A stretch of 64,000 bases of DNA from Comamonas resistens (GTDB taxonomy: Bacteria > Pseudomonadota > Gammaproteobacteria > Burkholderiales > Burkholderiaceae_C): positions 3,348,001 to 3,412,000 of the forward strand of contig NZ_CP125947.1 of the NCBI RefSeq assembly GCF_030064165.1. The letters run 5' to 3'. The translations under genes were made by a program, and so were the position numbers. Shown here piece by piece: positions 60,161-64,000 of this stretch. The notes beneath the pieces were generated by a model, which worked only from the letters and a program-made list of their open reading frames with translations, searched no databases and was not told the DNA's origin. Each line of letters begins with the position of its first letter. Within the stretch, counting starts at the first letter, position 1.

Positions 60161-61546
60161 GCCTGGTGGCATGGCCACATGCTCCCAGGCTGCGGGTGTG
60201 CGCGAGAACTGAGCGCAATGCCGTACGGCCTGCAATTGACCAAAGCCACTGTCCAGGGTCTCCAGGTAGGGACTCATATCGGCACGCGGCTGATCCCAGT
60301 CACCCGCCTCCACTGCAACCCGGCCCAGGCTGCGCAGCCAGTACGCCACTCCTGCCAGCGTGACGCGCACACGCCAGCTGCCGCCTTCTGTGGCCTGGCG
60401 CAGCAAGGCAGCCTGAATGCCAAAGGCCAGCAAAAAGCCTGCACCGTAGTCAAGTGCCTGCACGGGCAGCACGCGCGGTTTGCCATCACCCCGTGTCAGT
60501 CCTTCATCCACATTGATGCCCGAGGCCGTTTGCACCAGCGAGTCAAACCCGCGCCGCCCGGCCCATGGCCCCTGCCAGCCATATGCAGCAAGTTCCGCCA
60601 CCACGATACCGGGGCGCAGCTGTGCCAGTTGCTCGGCCCCGAAACCTTTGGCCGCAAGAGCATCGGGCCTATAAGCCTGCAAGAAGACATGGGCCTCGCG
60701 CAGCAGCTGCTGCAAATCGCCACGCCCTGCTTCGCCGCGCAAATCCAGTTGGGCTGACCGCTTGCCACGGCTGAGCTCGGCAATGGCCTCGATATTGGGC
60801 AAATGCGGGCCGTTAATCATCAGCACATCGGCACCATAGGCAGCCAGCGTGCGCGCGGCCACCGGGCCCGCGATGATGCGGGTCAAGTCCAGCAGCTTGA
60901 TGCCCGCCAGCGGCCTTTGTCCATCGCCCAGTTGCGGCCAGGGCAGCGGCGGTGCATCGCTCACGCGCTCCAGAGCGATCAATGGGCGGTTGGCGATTTC
61001 GGCTTCCTGGCCCTGCTCCAGCCATTGCTCGTGGCTGCGCAGCGCCACTATTGGCAATCCGGCAGCTATGGCGCGGGCTTCAAAGTCTGCCGCCGAACAT
61101 TGCTGCAGGGCCTGCTGAACCTCGATGCGCGACGTTTGCGCGTCGGTCGGCAAACCCAGCAGCGCCAGCGCACCATCGCGGTGATGCTCAAAATTGGCAT
61201 GGATGCGCACCCAGCCCGGCTGACCTATGCCAGCCCCGCAGGCATACAGACCCGAGATGGGCGACCACAGGTCAGGCACCACGCCATCAAGCGCGAAATA
61301 GCCGCTGGCCTCGAAAGCAGCATGCCGTGCATCCACGCTGATTTGCTGGGCCTGTCGTCGCGGTTCGCGTAGTTGCTCGATTTGCGTGGAGGCCAGTGCA
61401 GCAGCGGCCACGCTAGCCTGAATCGCAGGCACGACGGCGAAGCTGCTGGCAAAGCCTTGTGGGCAGCCATCGCCCGTGAATTGCACACTCTGCAGTGCTG
61501 CGGCATCCAGGCGCGCACCATTCCACAAGGCCTGCAGGACATTCAT
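60140..61546 (-). CDS. CaiB/BaiF-family CoA-transferase (rearranged domain order)
   Basis: Putative class III CoA-transferase, about 468 aa from the ATG at 61546. A start seven codons earlier (61567) would lie in a dispersed repeat. The usual family N-terminus, LAGIKLLDLTRIIAGPVAARTLAAYGADVL, appears only at about residue 215. It is preceded by a region (PGWVRIHANFEHHRDGALALLG, AAGLPIVALRSHEQW) resembling the family's C-terminal part. The segment QALDYGAGFLLAFG probably carries the catalytic Asp, aligned with LGDSNTG of formyl-CoA transferase (inference). Substrate unknown. Confidence 0.75.
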   Translation of the reverse strand: MNVLQALWNGARLDAAALQSVQFTGDGCPQGFASSFAVVPAIQASVAAAALASTQIEQLREPRRQAQQISVDARHAAFEASGYFALDGVVPDLWSPISGLYACGAGIGQPGWVRIHANFEHHRDGALALLGLPTDAQTSRIEVQQALQQCSAADFEARAIAAGLPIVALRSHEQWLEQGQEAEIANRPLIALERVSDAPPLPWPQLGDGQRPLAGIKLLDLTRIIAGPVAARTLAAYGADVLMINGPHLPNIEAIAELSRGKRSAQLDLRGEAGRGDLQQLLREAHVFLQAYRPDALAAKGFGAEQLAQLRPGIVVAELAAYGWQGPWAGRRGFDSLVQTASGINVDEGLTRGDGKPRVLPVQALDYGAGFLLAFGIQAALLRQATEGGSWRVRVTLAGVAYWLRSLGRVAVEAGDWDQPRADMSPYLETLDSGFGQLQAVRHCAQFSRTPAAWEHVAMPPGSHPALW

Positions 61547-61562
61547 AGGTGCCACTATGGGA

Positions 61563-61612
61563 TTCATAGCTGATTGCGCCTGACTGGCAAGCGTTAGAGG
61601 TAATTTTCGCTC
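61563..61612 (+). repeat. Dispersed repeat family B, copy upstream of the CoA-transferase
   Basis: TTCATAGCTGA, TTGCGCCTGA, AAGCGTTAGAGG and TAATTTT in family order. It occupies the 5' region of the CoA-transferase gene and includes the alternative start codon at 61567. Confidence 0.6.
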
Positions 61613-61621
61613 TATAAAAAA

Positions 61622-61652
61622 CAAACCCCGCAACCAGGTGGGGCGGGGTTTG
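61622..61652 (-). terminator. Terminator-like hairpin after the CBS-domain gene
   Basis: Ten-bp stem CAAACCCCGC / GCGGGGTTTG, loop 11 nt, 25 bp after the CBS gene stop. The minus-strand continuation (TTTTTTATAG) is T-rich. Confidence 0.75.
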
Positions 61653-61677
61653 ATCTCTGAACCAAGGGTTTGGGCAC

Positions 61678-62133
61678 TCAGTCGGCAGCGCCCTGGCGCT
61701 CGCCTTCAGGCCAGTCGCGGATATAGGCCTTGAGCATGCGGTTTTCAAAATTCTGGCTGTCCACCACAGCCTTGGCCACGTCATACAGCGAGATCACGCC
61801 CATCAGCATGCGCTTGTCCATCACGGGCATATAGCGCGCATGGCGATCCAGCATCATGCGGCGCACCTCGTCCATATCGGTTTCCATGGTGCAGGTCATG
61901 GGCGCGTCGTCCATGGCGCCGCGCACGGAGATGTTCTCCACGCCGCCGGTCTTCACAAAGCCCTGGATCACTTCGCGGAAGGTGAGCATGCCCACCACAT
62001 CGCCGTGATCCATCACGACCAGCGAGCCGATGTCCTTCTCCGACATCACCTGCACCGCCGCGGCCAGGCTTTCGTCGGGCGACACCGTGTACAGGGTATT
62101 GCCTTTGACGCGCAGGATGTCACTAACTTTCAT
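61678..62133 (-). CDS. CBS-domain protein
   Basis: 151-aa cytoplasmic protein made of two CBS domains (about 8-58 and 75-128), a pair that usually binds adenine nucleotides such as AMP, ATP or SAM and acts as an energy sensor. Recognisable are DIGSLVVMDHGDVVGMLTFREV and the second-domain RHARYMPVMDKRMLMGVISLYDV. The C-terminal tail (RDWPEGERQ) is short. No enzymatic domain is fused, so the partner is unknown. Start at 62133 (MKVSDILRVKG); the 17-codon extension is rejected. Confidence 0.88.
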   Translation of the reverse strand: MKVSDILRVKGNTLYTVSPDESLAAAVQVMSEKDIGSLVVMDHGDVVGMLTFREVIQGFVKTGGVENISVRGAMDDAPMTCTMETDMDEVRRMMLDRHARYMPVMDKRMLMGVISLYDVAKAVVDSQNFENRMLKAYIRDWPEGERQGAAD

Positions 62134-62387
62134 TGCTGTTCTCCGAAGTCTGTTTGGCACGCTGTGGCAGCTTTTGTCCTGCATGTGTCAGCACATGCGG
62201 CATCGCTTTGCACAGAATGCAGGTGCGTGCACAAATATAGCCCACAATGGCTTGCATTGAGAAAAACTAAAACAATGACGAAACATATGAATTTCTACAT
62301 ATTTAATCGTCTATTCGACCAAATTGATCTTTGATTGCCTGCTCGATCACACATTGCGTCAATCAATACCAGCCATGGAGACACAAC

Positions 62388-63686
62388 ATGCCCGGTTACT
62401 CTGACCCCGGCTTCGACACCCTGAGCCTGCATGCAGGCGCCCAGCCCGACCCCGCCACCGGCGCACGCGCCGTGCCCATCCATCTGACGACCTCCTTCGT
62501 CTTCGAATCCAGCGACCACGCGGCCAGCCTGTTCAATCTGGAACGCCCCGGCCATGTCTACAGCCGCATCTCCAACCCCACCAATGCCGTGCTTGAGCAA
62601 CGCGTCTCGGCCCTGGAAGGCGGCGTGGGCGCGATTGCCGTGGCCAGCGGCCAGGCTGCGCTGCACCTGTCCATTGCCACGCTGATGGGCGCGGGCAGCC
62701 ATATCGTGGCCAGCACGGCCCTGTATGGCGGCTCGCAAAACCTGCTGCACTACACGCTGGCGCGCTTCGGCATAGAGACCACCTTCGTCAAGCCAGGCGA
62801 CATCGATGGCTGGAAGGCTGCGGTGCGCCCCAACACCAAGCTGTTCTTCGGCGAAACCGTGGGCAACCCCGGACTCGATGTGCTGGACATTCCCACGGTC
62901 AGCCAGATCGCCCACGAAGCCGGCGTGCCGCTGCTGGTCGATTCGACGCTGACTTCGCCCTGGCTGATCAAGCCTTTCGAGCATGGCGCGGACATCGTCT
63001 ATCACTCGGCCACCAAGTTCCTGTCCGGCCACGGCACGGTGATCGGCGGCATCGTCGTCGATGGCGGCAGCTTCGACTGGGAAAAATCGGGGCGCTTTCC
63101 CGAGCTGACCCAGCCCTATGACGGCTTTCACAACATGGTGTTCAGCGAGGAGTCCACCACCGGCGCCTTCCTGCTGCGCGCCCGCCGCGAGGGCCTGCGT
63201 GACTTCGGCGCCTGCATGAGCCCGCACAGCGCCTGGTTGATCCTGCAAGGCATAGAGACTCTGCCGCTGCGCATGGAGCGCCATATACGCAACACCGAAA
63301 AAGTGGTGCAGTTCCTCGCCAGTCACCCGCTGGTCAGCCGCGTGGGCCACCCCATGCTGGAGACCCACCCCTCACACGCTCTGGCCAGGAAGCTGCTGCC
63401 GCGTGGCGCCGGTTCGGTGTTCAGCTTTGACATTGCCGGCAACCGCAACCAGGGCAAGAAGTTCATCGAAACGCTGAAGGTCTTCAGCCATCTGGCCAAT
63501 GTAGGCGACTGCCGCTCGCTGGTGATCCATCCCGCCAGCACCACGCATTTCCGCATGAGCGACGAAGCGCTGGCCCAGGCCGGCATAGGCCAGGGAACGA
63601 TCCGCCTGTCGATCGGACTGGAAGACGCCGACGACCTGATCGACGACCTCAAGCGTGCGCTCAAGGCGGCCGAGAAAGCCGTCTGA
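62388..63686 (+). CDS. metY: O-acetylhomoserine/O-succinylhomoserine sulfhydrylase (MetY/MetZ type)
   Basis: PLP enzyme of the Cys/Met-metabolism family, forming homocysteine from O-acyl-homoserine and sulfide, 432 aa. The N-terminus GFDTLSLHAGAQPDPATGARAVPI is typical of MetY-like enzymes. The PLP Lys is K210 in VYHSATKFLSGHGT. YSRISNPTNAVLEQR binds the cofactor phosphate of the neighbouring subunit, and SLVIHPASTTH is near the C-terminus. The start at 62388 has GGAG. It overlaps the next gene by 1 bp (TGATG). Acetyl versus succinyl preference is not certain. Confidence 0.9.
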   Translation: MPGYSDPGFDTLSLHAGAQPDPATGARAVPIHLTTSFVFESSDHAASLFNLERPGHVYSRISNPTNAVLEQRVSALEGGVGAIAVASGQAALHLSIATLMGAGSHIVASTALYGGSQNLLHYTLARFGIETTFVKPGDIDGWKAAVRPNTKLFFGETVGNPGLDVLDIPTVSQIAHEAGVPLLVDSTLTSPWLIKPFEHGADIVYHSATKFLSGHGTVIGGIVVDGGSFDWEKSGRFPELTQPYDGFHNMVFSEESTTGAFLLRARREGLRDFGACMSPHSAWLILQGIETLPLRMERHIRNTEKVVQFLASHPLVSRVGHPMLETHPSHALARKLLPRGAGSVFSFDIAGNRNQGKKFIETLKVFSHLANVGDCRSLVIHPASTTHFRMSDEALAQAGIGQGTIRLSIGLEDADDLIDDLKRALKAAEKAV

Positions 63687-64000
63687 TGCAGGTTCGAGCC
63701 TTCACGCCGGCAGACACAGAGGCCGTCGTCCAGCTATGGCAGGACTGCGAGCTGACCCGCCCCTGGAACGATCCGCACAAGGACATTGCGCGCAAGCTCA
63801 GCGTCTCGCCCGACCTGTTCTGGTTGGGCTGCGACGCGGATGGCCGGATCATCGCCAGCATCATGGTCGGCTATGACGGCCACCGCGGCTGGATCAACTA
63901 CCTGGCCGTGCACCCTGCGCATCAGCGCCGAGGCCATGCACGCCAGCTGATGCAGCGCGCCGAACAGACGCTGAGCGAACTGGGCTGCCCCAAGCTCAAC
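63686..64000 (+). CDS. GNAT acetyltransferase, YpeA-like (cut by window edge)
   Basis: Partial gene, first 105 codons in the window, starting MQVRAFTPADTEAVVQLW. GNAT acetyl-CoA-binding motif A is visible as NYLAVHPAHQRRGHARQLM (about residues 73-91), preceded by the beta-strand IIASIMVGYDGHRGWI. This closely follows the YpeA subgroup of RimI-like acetyltransferases (WNDPHKDIARKL). Substrate unknown. Its ATG overlaps the metY stop, so the two are probably translated together. The 3' end lies beyond the right edge. Confidence 0.85.
   Translation, partial: MQVRAFTPADTEAVVQLWQDCELTRPWNDPHKDIARKLSVSPDLFWLGCDADGRIIASIMVGYDGHRGWINYLAVHPAHQRRGHARQLMQRAEQTLSELGCPKLN

Overview
This window is a core, housekeeping-rich stretch of a high-GC betaproteobacterial chromosome. 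Family Comamonadaceae (Comamonas or a close relative) fits best. The inference rests on protein sequences and gene order: pst-phoU-phoB, rlmE-ftsH-folP-glmM, the rpsB-to-rnhB envelope superoperon, a Kdo hydroxylase, and a ZTP riboswitch in front of glyA. It also rests on dispersed repeats of a kind I associate with this family. I see no prophage, insertion sequence, CRISPR array, integron or toxin-antitoxin locus.

Layout. (1) 1-9.8 kb holds phosphate and polyphosphate genes. The pstSCAB-phoU-phoB operon runs leftwards (phoR presumably lies off the left edge), ppx runs rightwards and ppk leftwards. Well-formed Pho boxes lie before pstS and ppk. (2) 9.8-14.9 kb holds glmM, folP, ftsH (with a sigma32-like promoter) and rlmE. 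Divergent from these are yhbY, possibly leaderless, and a DxD-containing glycosyltransferase-like gene. (3) 16.3-23.1 kb holds a Kdo hydroxylase, a DUF4149 membrane protein, greA, carB and carA. (4) 23.1-38.8 kb is one long leftward block: rpsB, tsf, pyrH, frr, uppS, cdsA, dxr, rseP, bamA, skp, lpxD, fabZ, lpxA, lpxB, rnhB and a SpoU-type RNA methyltransferase. It links translation, isoprenoid and phospholipid precursors, outer-membrane assembly and lipid A. (5) 38.8-48.6 kb holds an amidase, the NAD(P)HX repair enzyme, RNase R, five near-identical tRNA-Leu(CAG) genes in tandem, and a large DUF349 protein. (6) 48.8-64 kb holds a giant DUF748 protein and a 0.9-kb intergenic region with an FNR-type site, a promoter and a terminator-ended candidate small RNA. 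After it come a lytic transglycosylase, ZTP riboswitch-glyA-nrdR, a 5'-nucleotidase lipoprotein, aroC, a CoA-transferase, a CBS-domain protein, metY and a GNAT gene cut by the right edge.

Least expected signals. (a) A ~76-bp dispersed repeat occurs three times, with complementary ends and a central hairpin whose stems vary in a compensatory way. (b) A second ~49-bp repeat family lies both between genes and, in frame, inside lpxB and dxr. (c) A candidate ~88-nt small RNA lies downstream of a perfect FNR/Anr palindrome at about 53.4 kb. (d) A Pho box precedes ppk, tying polyphosphate synthesis to phosphate starvation. (e) The tRNA-Leu array repeats with a period of 227-229 bp, each unit with its own -10 element and terminator.

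All calls come from reading the sequence and from knowledge of the families. No database search was run. Start codons were chosen from family N-termini and ribosome-binding sites, and several differ from the longest possible reading frame.
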